Assembly (NCBI GenBank): GCA_020723665.1 | Contig: DYIL01000016.1 | Location: forward strand, 1-64,000 | Length of the DNA: 64,000 bases | Origin: Methyloversatilis universalis | GTDB lineage: Bacteria > Pseudomonadota > Gammaproteobacteria > Methylococcales > Methylococcaceae | Reading direction: 5' to 3' | Part shown: positions 35,564-44,667 of the stretch, piece by piece | Layout of the letters: the number at the start of each line of letters is the position of its first letter | Position numbering within the stretch: position 1 is the stretch's first letter | Program-made: the position numbers and the translations under genes | Notes under the pieces: generated by a model | The model's input: only the letters and a program-made list of their open reading frames with translations | Told to the model about the DNA's origin: nothing | Database searches by the model: none

Positions 35564-38500
35564 TTACCCGAAGGATGCCCCATAGCCCGCCGTCGAACTG
35601 GAACGAGGCTTGATCGCGGTACAGATAGTCGCCCGGCACGCCGAAAGCCCCACCTGCACCATTCTGCAAGACGGCATCGAAGTGATTGGTCGGTCCGTGT
35701 CCACCAGCGCTGCCGCGCCACTCCGACACTGGATTGAAGGCGATGACCGACGAATTATTCGCGTACGGTTCCTCCAGCCAGATGTGACCGTGCACTTGGA
35801 AGACATGATTGCGGGCATGCCCTCCCGGCTCAAGAACGCGGAACCGGACCTGTTGACCCGCCTTTGCCGTGAATACCGGCGTCTCGGGGTCGCCTCCGAC
35901 CTTCGAATTCGACAGTACGTCCGTAAAGTCAAAGTCTCGGGTGGTGGTCAAGAGCTCATCGGGATCAAATCCCATCCGTTTCCACATGGGTTCGGTGCGG
36001 AAATTGAACGCCCTCTGGCCGGAATCTTCCGGGTCTTCCGACTCGGCCAGGTTCGGAATCGGACCATTGTCGTTCCTCAGATTGAGGTCGTCCTGAAAGA
36101 TCAGCACAAACTCCCGGAACTGAGAGCCATCGGGCTTGCTGACCGTGGCCGAAGCACGGGAATTGGGATCCTCGGTCCAGACCGATCCTCTAGGTTCGAC
36201 GATCAGGGCACCGATAGCCCCCTTGTTGCTATGCTTGATCGGGTCCGACGATATCAGATTGGTGGCCCCGTACTCCACCGGGTTAGCGAGGCGAACACCG
36301 GTTCGGGTCAAAGAAATGTTGCCCGCATACCACTGGTACTTCACCGTCGCACCCGGAGCCGCTGTCTGGAGAGCGTTGAAGCCTATGTTGACCCCATTGC
36401 TGTCGGCCAAGTGGCTGAGCAACTGCGACGACAGACCGATGTGTGCGGAAGGCTTCACCTGATTGGTATTGAAACGCTCCACGATCATCGGCAGCGTGCT
36501 GAAGCCCTCCAAATCCGGAAGGCTCTGGGGCAGCCGATTGGTCAGTGTCAGCTGAATGCAGTCGCCGGCGTTGGCGCGCAGTATTAAGGGTTCTGCGGGC
36601 CTATTCAGTTTGCCGTTCGCATCGAGATCCTCCTTGCGGACGTACAGAATCGCCGTGGGATCGTGAATCCTGCCCCCGTTGTCCGTTCGGGAGTTGTACA
36701 CGAGAGTTCCTTCGGGCAAAACGTCCTGAGCCAGGACCGCGTGAACGTCATACTTCCGCACCGGTGCCGTCGTCGGACAAATGCCGGAAAACGCGTTGGG
36801 ATTGGCGATTGTGGGCCCCGTGCCATTCGGGTTGTTCGGAAGCGGCTTCAGGTCGGCCTGAAGGCCTTTGGAGCCGTTGTATTTCCGTATGATTCCCCAC
36901 ACTCCGTTCCACAAGTCGTCTACCGCCGACCCCGGCCTGTACAAGAAATCCTCGAAATCCGCTCCGCCTCCGACCGGGAGGGGAGGCAAAACGAATTCGA
37001 AGTGTTCGGAGATGCCTGTGATTTGAGAGCTGCGGAAACCTGAATTGCCGTAGTCCGGCTCGAACAGCCATCGCACACCGCTGCTCACGCTGGTGTTGTG
37101 GGATTCCTCGTGCGCTCCGATCAGAATCCGGACCTGGATCTTGTCGTTCTCGTAGGCTCGTATCATCGGCGTGAACGGGTCGCCGTCCTTGACGCCACCA
37201 GACAGGGGCGGATAAAAGTCCGGCTGTTTATTGAAGTCGGGATCTGCCCGAGTGATGTTCGAGAGAAACGCCCTGGAGAGATCCCCCGCATCTCCGGCGG
37301 CCTGGCCGTTGGTGCTGGGATCGCGGACACGCAGGGCAATCGGCTCGTTCCGGTAATTGACCGTCATCGTGCCGATGTCGTCAGCCGAGATTGCCTCCGG
37401 GCAAGGGCGTGGTACACCGCCAGGACACTGATCCGCGACCTCGAGTAGGAAAGGCAGCCCGACCTCTTCGCGGGCCGGAGGATTGACCGGCGAGCCGTCT
37501 TTGCGATGAGCCAACTGAAAGTCGGCGTACTCGAGCACGAACTCGCGGTAACTTTCATTCCGGTTCGCCGTTATGATGTCAGCGTGCCAACTGGTCGGTC
37601 CGCCATCATCGCGGGTGCCGAATGCTGTGCCCGTCTCCGGATCGCGCCACTTGGACCCCTGGGGTTCGATCACGAGACCGGCGTAGAGTCCCGTTTGCTG
37701 ATGGGTCGAAGGTGCGAAGTGATCGTGCGTATATACGGTGCGCAAGGTTCTATCCCTGCCCAGGTTGTTGGTGACGTCGTCGGCGAACCAACGCTGGATG
37801 GTGGTCTGGGCACCGGGGATGCCGAAGAACGGATGGGGCTTCGCCGTCAGCAGGCTGTTGGGGCCGCGGCCGGGCAGACCGTTCCAGCTTCCGCCAGACG
37901 CGTTGTTGATCGCTTCGATGCGTTCTTTCACTTCGTCCGGAGAAAAGCTTCCGTCCTCGTAATTCCACCCATTGCCCGAACCGTCCGAGGACGTCACATC
38001 GAACTTCACGAGGTGGATATGCTGCCCGGTGATGTCGGTGGGTGTCCTAACTTGAAAGTCGTCCTGCTCGTATACCCCCGGAATCAGATTGGTGTGATAG
38101 TAGGTTATGCAATCGTTGGTGTTGGCCCGGAAGAACAGCGGCTCGGGTGGCTTGGCTCCCGATTGGAACGCTTCGACATCCTCCCATAAGGCGGACATTC
38201 TCGCCTGATTGAAATGCCACCCTGCCTTGTTGAGTTTCATGTCCAATTGAATTGTGGCCGCCTTGTAGAGCCGAGTGGCGCCGAAAGGCTGTCCCGAATC
38301 GTTCACGCACGGGTCGGCAAAGGGCGCTCCGGGCGCCGGCGGAAGCCCGTTGGTAACGAATTCGGCCGCAGTACCTTCGGGCGTGAAACTCGGATGGACC
38401 CGTGTCGCATGAAAGGCCATCGCGGCTTTTTCGACATCCGTGCCATCCTTGGGCAATTCTTCGGCGTTCACCGTAACCAAGGTCTTGCTGAAATCGAGTC

Positions 38501-40355
38501 GGTTTTCGACACTTACCGCCGTTCCGCCCGTAATAATGTGCCTGGGCAGCCCCCCGTCCATCGGGTTGCCGTCGGCATCCGTGGCGAGGTCGAGCGGCGG
38601 ATGAGGCGAACGGTGCCCCGCGACTCCGGGTATGAAAAATGGATAACCCGGATTACCGGTGCCGCTGATCCGGGCTTGGCCGTCGACGATCGTCACCTCG
38701 GCGCCCGGCATGGGCGCCATGGCCAAAGTCGGCAGAGGCACCACTGCTGGAATCGGCGTACCATTCTTGATTTCGCCGTCCGGCAATCTGCGCGTACCGT
38801 CCTCGAATACGTCGTGAATGCGCCATAACTCCCACATGCCCTGTGCGAAGTGCGGATAGAAATGGCAATGGAAAATCGAATCGCCGGCCGTCTTGTTGCG
38901 ATTGCCGCTGCCGTTATGGACCATGTCGTAGATGTATCCGGAGCCCGGCCCGATGGTCTGGCTGTCCGTATAAAGCCCATTGTCGCTGTCCGGCGTATGC
39001 AGCCACTGATGCGCGTGCAGGTGAAAGATATGGTGCTCTTTCGGCCCGGCATGGAGATTGCGCATCTTGACATGATCGCCGAGATAGCTGTGATGGACGT
39101 TCGACGGATCGTCCGGATAGAGCGCCTCCGTAGCGACCAGCCCCAGCGCCGGATTGGAGGCGTTTGCCGGTACGTCGACCACCATCCCCGGATCGCCGAC
39201 CGCCCAGGAGGAGAGGAAAAATTCCTCGTATTTGCATTCGACACAGCCCTTCATGGGCCCGAGCTGTTTGCGGTTGGCGAGAATCTCTGCTCCCACGCCC
39301 GCGCTGGCGTAATTGATGGCGAAACCGTCGCGGACACTGTGCAGAGTGAATCCGAGAACGGGATCGTCAAATTCGGGAAACGCCTGCCGGGCAATGATTT
39401 CATCGTGAAAGATAATGGTGAACTCACGGAAAGGCTGCTCCCGGTCCGGATAAACCGGATTCGGCCTAAAGGTGCCGGGAGCAAATCGTCCAGCGGATGG
39501 GCCCGTGATAATGGCGTTGATATCCGAATGGACGATGTGTCCTCCTTGCGTCATTCGAAGAATCGGGAAACCCGCGCGAGGGTGGCTCGCCGGATAAACC
39601 GCATTGTAATCGATGAGTGGCTGGCCTCCCGGCGTCATGATCGGATTGCCGTCGCCGTCTTTTTGAGTGGCGAGGCGCAGATCGTCCGCCGTCACCTGGC
39701 TGCGGTACCATTCGGAACCCGGCGGTTCCACATTGACAGAGCCGAAGAGTCCTGCCGCCAGCGAGCCGCCGTCGCCTTCGCCGCCGGTTGTGGCACCGGT
39801 GCTGTAAAGCAGAAAAGTGCCCTGGTGCTCGGCGAACAAGGTATATGTCCGGCTTTGGCCGGGCGCAGCCACGCTGTTCTCGTTGTTGCCGACGAATGAA
39901 CCATCGGACGCGATACTGTCGACCAGCTGCATGCCCATCACGTGAACCGAGGCGGTTCGCGTGGCTGGCTGTGCCGCGTCCGCCTTAGCATTTGCGAGGA
40001 GGTTGGTGAAATGGATCTTCAGACAATCACCCGCGTTTACGCGGAGCACGAGCGGCCGCGGCCGCTTTCCTTCGCGCAGTTGTACATTGCCGGGGCTTAA
40101 GTCCGTGCCGGTCTTCGGCACGACGTCTTCTTTCAGAGCGAAAATCATGCCGGCAGGATTGACCGCGCCGAGCCGGTTGTAGAAAAACGCCTGGTCCAGC
40201 GCTACGACGTTTGCGGTCACTGTACCCGCGCACGCCGGAGCGGCGCGGCTTTCGTTACATGGCAGCCAAACCCCGAGCCCGAGGAGCGCGATCGCTATTG
40301 ACACCGATCGTCCGGACTCTCGATGTCGAAAATGTCGTCCCGGATACATCTTCAT
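35556..40355 (-). CDS. Very large secreted multicopper oxidase (MnxG/OmpB-like)
   Basis: About 1599 aa from ATG 40355, chosen because GGAGGGTGA precedes it and a signal peptide follows (VSIAIALLGLGVWLPCNESRAA). Repeated cupredoxin domains are visible. Copper-ligand motifs include VHVMGMQLVDS (~135), HHIFHLHAHQWLH (~440), HCHFYPHFAQGMW (~497, the classic T1/T3 motif), GQHIHLVKFD (~775), DHFAPSTHQQTGLYAG (~880) and NHVFQVHGHIWLEEP (~1515). The last domain lacks the HCH motif and has PGDYLYRDQASFQ in its place. Size and layout recall manganese oxidase MnxG and Geobacter OmpB/OmpC rather than laccases. It is extracytoplasmic; the substrate (Mn, Fe, Cu or organic) is unknown. It is first in the minus-strand cluster with SCO. 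Confidence 0.87.
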   Translation of the reverse strand: MKMYPGRHFRHRESGRSVSIAIALLGLGVWLPCNESRAAPACAGTVTANVVALDQAFFYNRLGAVNPAGMIFALKEDVVPKTGTDLSPGNVQLREGKRPRPLVLRVNAGDCLKIHFTNLLANAKADAAQPATRTASVHVMGMQLVDSIASDGSFVGNNENSVAAPGQSRTYTLFAEHQGTFLLYSTGATTGGEGDGGSLAAGLFGSVNVEPPGSEWYRSQVTADDLRLATQKDGDGNPIMTPGGQPLIDYNAVYPASHPRAGFPILRMTQGGHIVHSDINAIITGPSAGRFAPGTFRPNPVYPDREQPFREFTIIFHDEIIARQAFPEFDDPVLGFTLHSVRDGFAINYASAGVGAEILANRKQLGPMKGCVECKYEEFFLSSWAVGDPGMVVDVPANASNPALGLVATEALYPDDPSNVHHSYLGDHVKMRNLHAGPKEHHIFHLHAHQWLHTPDSDNGLYTDSQTIGPGSGYIYDMVHNGSGNRNKTAGDSIFHCHFYPHFAQGMWELWRIHDVFEDGTRRLPDGEIKNGTPIPAVVPLPTLAMAPMPGAEVTIVDGQARISGTGNPGYPFFIPGVAGHRSPHPPLDLATDADGNPMDGGLPRHIITGGTAVSVENRLDFSKTLVTVNAEELPKDGTDVEKAAMAFHATRVHPSFTPEGTAAEFVTNGLPPAPGAPFADPCVNDSGQPFGATRLYKAATIQLDMKLNKAGWHFNQARMSALWEDVEAFQSGAKPPEPLFFRANTNDCITYYHTNLIPGVYEQDDFQVRTPTDITGQHIHLVKFDVTSSDGSGNGWNYEDGSFSPDEVKERIEAINNASGGSWNGLPGRGPNSLLTAKPHPFFGIPGAQTTIQRWFADDVTNNLGRDRTLRTVYTHDHFAPSTHQQTGLYAGLVIEPQGSKWRDPETGTAFGTRDDGGPTSWHADIITANRNESYREFVLEYADFQLAHRKDGSPVNPPAREEVGLPFLLEVADQCPGGVPRPCPEAISADDIGTMTVNYRNEPIALRVRDPSTNGQAAGDAGDLSRAFLSNITRADPDFNKQPDFYPPLSGGVKDGDPFTPMIRAYENDKIQVRILIGAHEESHNTSVSSGVRWLFEPDYGNSGFRSSQITGISEHFEFVLPPLPVGGGADFEDFLYRPGSAVDDLWNGVWGIIRKYNGSKGLQADLKPLPNNPNGTGPTIANPNAFSGICPTTAPVRKYDVHAVLAQDVLPEGTLVYNSRTDNGGRIHDPTAILYVRKEDLDANGKLNRPAEPLILRANAGDCIQLTLTNRLPQSLPDLEGFSTLPMIVERFNTNQVKPSAHIGLSSQLLSHLADSNGVNIGFNALQTAAPGATVKYQWYAGNISLTRTGVRLANPVEYGATNLISSDPIKHSNKGAIGALIVEPRGSVWTEDPNSRASATVSKPDGSQFREFVLIFQDDLNLRNDNGPIPNLAESEDPEDSGQRAFNFRTEPMWKRMGFDPDELLTTTRDFDFTDVLSNSKVGGDPETPVFTAKAGQQVRFRVLEPGGHARNHVFQVHGHIWLEEPYANNSSVIAFNPVSEWRGSAGGHGPTNHFDAVLQNGAGGAFGVPGDYLYRDQASFQFDGGLWGILRVTP

Positions 40356-40974
40356 TTCACCCTCCGTGTTCTCAGCAATGATGTGGGAACGCTGCCTCAC
40401 CGCGAGCCAGGCAGTCGCTTCCCGTAATCCATGCAGGTATAACTAGAGCGTTTTCATCTCGCTCGTACGGGAAAACAGGCCTAGCAGGAGTCGTTCGGCG
40501 CTTTCGGCCAGGGTAATCGACGCAAGCTTTCGTAGGTCGGCAATCCTTCGCCGACAAAGCCGTTGGCCCAACGACACCGTCGGGAAGGAATCCCCGACCT
40601 ACTCGCGAGTGTCCGTACAGTAGGCATGAAAATGCTCTATACCTGTAGGCGGCTGTATGTTAATTTCTTGCGGGAAATAATGTCTTGGGTTGTTTACCTG
40701 ATTTTTTGGCAGGGGTTAACCCTATTTCGCGTGGCAATCCACCTTCTTTGAACTTTTCGGCTAGTGCCCCTCCCCAATTCGGGGAAACACGTTGTGCGCC
40801 TATTCTTAGGCGCTCGCGACGTTCGTTCATATTGCGCTAGGGGCATTTGCCCAAAGATTAGGGTATACGGCTACGAAACTGCGGGATGCGCGGGAATGCG
40901 CGCAATCGGTGAAATATCGAATCCCTTTTAGCCGGAATGGCTTATGGACTTATGCAAACAAGCGGAGAGCAAGG
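40356..40974. other. Divergent intergenic region between multicopper oxidase and sensor kinase genes
   Basis: 619 bases. It contains a TA-flanked MITE-like element (40444-40639). The rest (40640-40974) is non-coding and should hold promoters for the two divergent genes; no confident -35/-10 pair was assigned. Confidence 0.55.
40444..40639. mobile_element. MITE-like element with TAGAGCRTTTTCAT ends
   Basis: TAGAGCGTTTTCAT (40444-40457) and ATGAAAATGCTCTA (40626-40639) are 14-bp inverted repeats with one mismatch, with TA outermost on both sides, as expected for Tc1/IS630-like insertion. Inside is a second palindrome (about 40531-40604) with arms resembling GTAGGTCGGCAATCC and CCCCGACCTAC, a family seen again near 60454-60536. 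Confidence 0.75.
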
Positions 40975-42192
40975 ATGGCCGAAAAGAAAAAAACTGCCGC
41001 GCCGTTTCGCCGAATGGTTGAAACCGTACACCACGAACTCTTGGTACAACACGCCGGCTCCCCAGTCCCCTACGCCCATCAGCAGACTTTCAGCGCCGTA
41101 AAACGGGCTCGGAACGTGGCCGATGTCCGCAAGACCGCGGAACAATCGCCGCACGCGGCGATCAAGTATATCTTCGAGGGCTGTTTGCTCATCGGCATCT
41201 ACATCGTCCAGGATGAAAAGATCGTCTATGCCAACGACAAGCTGGCCAGAATGCTCGGTTATCCGAGAGATGAACTGATCGGCATGTCACCCGGGAAACT
41301 ATTTCAATCCGATCATCGGTCATCTCAAAAGGGCATGATCGAACACCAGCAAAAATGGCCCGTCGCTTCACCAGTGCCCAAAGCCAGAGGCGTCCGGAAA
41401 AACGGCGAGATTATCTGGATCAAGCAGAGCGAAGTCTTGATCGCGTATAACGGATCGGCCGCCATACTCGGGAATGTCGTCGACCTTACCCCGAAGAAAC
41501 GGCTGAAAGGAGTCGTCTGGCAGTCGAAACGCGAACTCCGATTGCTGTCCGCGAAGCTTCTCAGCGCTCAAGAACAAGAACGCAAACGGATCGCTTCGGA
41601 ACTTCACGACACCGTGGGACAGTACCTGAGCGCGATCAAATTCAGCCTGGAAAACATCAACGCTCTGCTTGAAGACAACCAGATCGCATCCAGCCAGAAG
41701 TCCTTACAAGCCGTTCTCCCCCTGATCCAAGAGGCCATTTCCGAGGTAAGGCGCATTTCGATGGACTTGAGGCCGGCGATTCTCGACGACTTGGGTCTTC
41801 TTGCGACTTTGAGCTGGTTCTGCCGTACGTTTCAGGATGTCTACGTCAATATCGCGATCGATAAGCAACTCAATATTCAGGAAAACGACGTGCCCGTCGA
41901 GTTGAAAACCGCGATCTACCGGATCGTTCAGGAAGCGCTGAACAATGTCGCAAAGCATGCCAAGGCCGATCACGTTAGCCTTCGTTTAAATAAAACCGAC
42001 TCTGGAATCGAATTGACCGTCACCGACAACGGTTGTGGATTCGTGGTGAGCCAAGCGCTGGAAAGAGCTATACGACAATGCGGTCTCGGCCTAGCAAGCA
42101 TGCGCCAGCGAAGCGAGGGTCTGGGCGGATCCTTTTTCATCGGTTCCGCTCCCGGTATCGGAACGACCATTCGCGTACTATGGGCCAGGTAG
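40975..42192 (+). CDS. PAS-domain sensor histidine kinase (NarL-type, HisKA_3)
   Basis: 405 aa from ATG 40975 (GGAGAGCAAGG upstream; a GTG 66 bases earlier keeps the frame open). No membrane helix is seen, so it is a cytoplasmic sensor. The PAS domain spans about 65-185 (IFEGCLLIGIYIVQDEKIVY, LARMLGYPRDELIGM). The HisKA_3 phosphoacceptor is in RKRIASELHDTVGQYLSAIK (His ~211). The ATPase domain carries EALNNVAKHAKADHV, VTDNGCGF and GLGLASMRQRSEGLGG. The cognate regulator is probably the convergent LuxR-type gene at 42834-43490. It is divergent from the multicopper oxidase gene, which makes that cluster a candidate target. Confidence 0.93.
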   Translation: MAEKKKTAAPFRRMVETVHHELLVQHAGSPVPYAHQQTFSAVKRARNVADVRKTAEQSPHAAIKYIFEGCLLIGIYIVQDEKIVYANDKLARMLGYPRDELIGMSPGKLFQSDHRSSQKGMIEHQQKWPVASPVPKARGVRKNGEIIWIKQSEVLIAYNGSAAILGNVVDLTPKKRLKGVVWQSKRELRLLSAKLLSAQEQERKRIASELHDTVGQYLSAIKFSLENINALLEDNQIASSQKSLQAVLPLIQEAISEVRRISMDLRPAILDDLGLLATLSWFCRTFQDVYVNIAIDKQLNIQENDVPVELKTAIYRIVQEALNNVAKHAKADHVSLRLNKTDSGIELTVTDNGCGFVVSQALERAIRQCGLGLASMRQRSEGLGGSFFIGSAPGIGTTIRVLWAR

Positions 42193-42833
42193 AGCATTTT
42201 TTGTCTCTGTAGGGCTGTTTAGAGCGTTTTCATCTCTACTGTACGCTCGAAAAGGAAGCTGCCTTCGGCGGCAAGCGAATTTGAAGCGCGGGTCTCGCCC
42301 CACGGGCGAGTGACTTTTGTAAACCCCTTGTGAGGTTGCGCCCACAAGTCCTGGGTGTCCTTCCCTGGATATCCGCTTGCCTCGGGAGCGCCAAGGCAAG
42401 CCCTTGGGGCCAGCCTTCGGCTGTCCGGTGGCAACGTCCTCTCCTGGACGTCGCCCTTCGGGCGAACGTTGTTGGAACCATTCCGCTCCCGGCGAGCTTG
42501 TCTTTGCTTGCCCGAAGACGAATGTGCCGGGAACACATTTGTACGCAGAGAGCGCGCAGGGTTCGCACCAGGGAAGGTGCGAATCGGCGGGCACCCGTAT
42601 GGCGCGCTGATCCTGCGCGTCGCCGGCTTGCGCCGGAGGCGATCCTTTGCGTGTCCCTTTGGGCGCTTCCGGTTCCAGCCGGCGATGCTCGGGTGCGCCA
42701 TGCGGGAAAATTCAGCAATGCCTTGGCGCGCCTCCGAACGGATCCGATCCCAGGTGGCGATGTGAAGGCTCGGAGACACACCGCATTCATTAAACGGAAC
42801 TGCAATCAAGCCCCAATACACAAAAGCGCGCTT
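42193..42833. other. Intergenic region holding repeat copy B
   Basis: 641 bases between convergent kinase and regulator genes. It is largely occupied by the dispersed element at 42220-42720. The rest holds no gene. Confidence 0.6.
42220..42720. mobile_element. Dispersed repeat element, copy B, TAGAGC-type left end
   Basis: It starts TAGAGCGTTTTCATC and continues with sequence closely similar to 29146-29598 (for example CGCTCGAAAAGGAAGCTGCC and the GGGTCTCGCCCC block), but has local insertions. A half-end TAGAGCATTTTTT lies just upstream at 42190. The right inverted end seen in copy A is not clearly present here. No transposase. Confidence 0.65.
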
Positions 42834-43490
42834 CTATCGCAAAACCAGCCCTTTCTCTATCGCATAAGCCGTCAACGCCGCCGCACTATGAAGATCCAGC
42901 TTTTTCATCAAATTCGCGCGATGCGTCTCTACGGTCTTCACACTGATGTGCAGGTACTGGGCGATTTCTTTGTTCTTGTGACCTTCGCCGATCAGCTTCA
43001 AAAGCTCCCGCTCCCGGCGTGTCAGGCTATTCCAGGTTGATCGAGGTTCTTCCCAGGTTTTGCCTTGCAGATATCCTTTTATGATTTTTTCCGAGATACC
43101 AGGGCTTAAATAGGTTTTTCCCATCAGGACACTATGAATGGCGATGCGCAATTCCGCTTGAGTGGCGTCCTTCAAGACATAGCCGCCCGCACCCGATCTC
43201 AGCGCCGCAAGGATATATTCCTCACCATCGTGGATGGTCAGCACCAAGATTTTCGATTGCGGCACCCGCTTCTTGATTTCCAGAATGGCTTCCAAGCCTC
43301 CCAGCTTGGGCATGGAAAGGTCCAGTAAGATAAGATCTGCTTTGACTTCACGACACCGTCGAATAAGCTCGAGACCATCATGGACCTCACCGACGACCTC
43401 AAGCTCTGGGTCTTGCGACAAAAGCACCCGCAAACCTTCCCTCAAAATCGTGTGATCCTCGGCAATGCAAACTCGTTTTTTTTCTTCCAT
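42834..43490 (-). CDS. NarL/FixJ-type response regulator
   Basis: 218 aa. The receiver domain has acidic ED at 11-12, phosphoacceptor Asp57 in LILLDLSMPKLGG, and the conserved Lys in GYVLKDATQAEL near 109. The LuxR-type helix-turn-helix at about 150-210 contains SLTRRERELLKLIGEGHKNK and ISVKTVETHRANLMKKL. It should bind DNA as a dimer when phosphorylated. It is convergent with the HisKA_3 kinase (the expected partner class) and divergent from a single-domain receiver. Confidence 0.94.
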   Translation of the reverse strand: MEEKKRVCIAEDHTILREGLRVLLSQDPELEVVGEVHDGLELIRRCREVKADLILLDLSMPKLGGLEAILEIKKRVPQSKILVLTIHDGEEYILAALRSGAGGYVLKDATQAELRIAIHSVLMGKTYLSPGISEKIIKGYLQGKTWEEPRSTWNSLTRRERELLKLIGEGHKNKEIAQYLHISVKTVETHRANLMKKLDLHSAAALTAYAIEKGLVLR

Positions 43491-43609
43491 GGCAAAACGC
43501 TACTTTGTTTTTGCTGATCTTCTACGGCTTGGGGCTAGGACCAAATAAGCAAAAATCCTTAGTGCCTGAACCAACACCAGGGTGTACGGTCCGTTAAGCG
43601 GATAAGCGG

Positions 43610-43645
43610 CATATCGACGAGGCGATTAATTGCCTCGTCGATATG
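43610..43645. promoter_or_regulatory. Perfect 14-bp inverted repeat between divergent regulator genes
   Basis: CATATCGACGAGGC (43610-43623), spacer GATTAATT, GCCTCGTCGATATG (43632-43645). It lies in the 200-base divergent gap between the NarL-type regulator and the receiver gene, so a terminator is unlikely and an operator or a leader hairpin for the receiver mRNA fits better. Confidence 0.6.
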
Positions 43646-43690
43646 CAAGGGAATGGACGCTCTCCGCCTTTACCTAGGGAATCCAAGGTT

Positions 43691-44077
43691 GTGCACAATC
43701 TATTGATCGTCGATGACAACGCCTCTTTTCGGTGTTCTCTCAAAGCGTTTTTGAGCAACCAGTTCCCCCGGCTCGGCGTCGCGGAAGCCGAAAACGGCGC
43801 TGTGGCGATGAGACTCATCGGTGACATTCGTCCAGATCTCATTTTCATGGATATCAAGCTGCCCGGTGAAAACGGGCTGGTGCTGACGCGCAAGATCAAG
43901 GACATCTACTCCCCCGTCATCGTCATTCTGACCAGCTATGATGCCGTCGAGTATCGCGAGGCCGCCGCAGCCAGCGGCGCCGATTATTTCCTGGCCAAAG
44001 ACGCGGCCAGCGGCACCGAAATTTCACGATTGATCCGGTCACACCTGCCGGATTCCGAAGCTTTGCCGTCAGATTAA
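43691..44077 (+). CDS. Single-domain response regulator (receiver only)
   Basis: 128 aa from GTG 43691, preceded at about 10 bases by TAGGGA. The frame is open from an ATG at 43643, but that ATG lies in the arm of the perfect palindrome and has no ribosome site. One receiver domain: LLIVDDNASF, phosphoacceptor Asp ~54 in LIFMDIKLPGENG, T/S in VILTSYD, Lys in YFLAKDAASG. There is no output domain, so it probably acts by protein contact or as a phosphate sink for the nearby kinase. Confidence 0.85.
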   Translation: MHNLLIVDDNASFRCSLKAFLSNQFPRLGVAEAENGAVAMRLIGDIRPDLIFMDIKLPGENGLVLTRKIKDIYSPVIVILTSYDAVEYREAAAASGADYFLAKDAASGTEISRLIRSHLPDSEALPSD

Positions 44078-44298
44078 TCGATGACTGGCCGTTGTCCCTG
44101 CGCCGTTCACGAAGCGTTGCGCGATTCGCCCCTCCGGTCGTGATGGTCTTTCCGCAAGGGTCGCTCGGTTACGTATCGACATCCGACCGTCGGCGGAGAT
44201 TTCAGTGTCGGCGAGACTCCGTATACAGTATCCGCCCGAGTTTACGTCCATCCTCCTTTTAATACGCTAGCGACCACGCCAAGCCGGGACGCCGAGCG

Positions 44299-44667
44299 AT
44301 GGATCGCTGCGCCGGCGCTTCTCGCAAAAGCGCGACAGAAAAACAGTCGGGAATTCGGCTCTCGGGCATCAAGCTCTCGGCAGCCGCATATATGCCCGAC
44401 TCCCGTTGCCGCATCGTCGATGCCGAAAAGGGCGCCCCGCTTGCCGACCGAAAAGCCCGGCCTTACGTGGTGGATCAGAAGACCGGCAGCCGGGTTTTGC
44501 TGCCTAGCCCGCCGACCGTCGGGGTTCTGCGCCAAGCCAGTACGACTCCCATCGAGCAGCGAACCCACTTCGCCTTGTTCGCAAATCCCGAGCGCCAGAT
44601 CGGGGCAGGTGACAAAGTCACGGTGGTTATCGGCAACCTCCGAGCCGAAGACCTCATCGTGGAATAA
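44299..44667 (+). CDS. Small conserved protein, probably lacking its normal N-terminus
   Basis: 122 aa. From about residue 19 (GIRLSGIKLSAAAYMPDSRC) to the end (VTVVIGNLRAEDLIVE) it reads as an evenly conserved beta-rich domain, including APLADRKARPYVVDQKTGSR and LRQASTTPIEQRTHFALFAN. It resembles secreted proteins of unknown function from redox loci that start with a signal peptide. Here the N-terminal 18 residues (MDRCAGASRKSATEKQS) are not a signal peptide and an in-frame stop lies 39 bases upstream, so the gene may be truncated. The function is unknown. Confidence 0.6.
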   Translation: MDRCAGASRKSATEKQSGIRLSGIKLSAAAYMPDSRCRIVDAEKGAPLADRKARPYVVDQKTGSRVLLPSPPTVGVLRQASTTPIEQRTHFALFANPERQIGAGDKVTVVIGNLRAEDLIVE

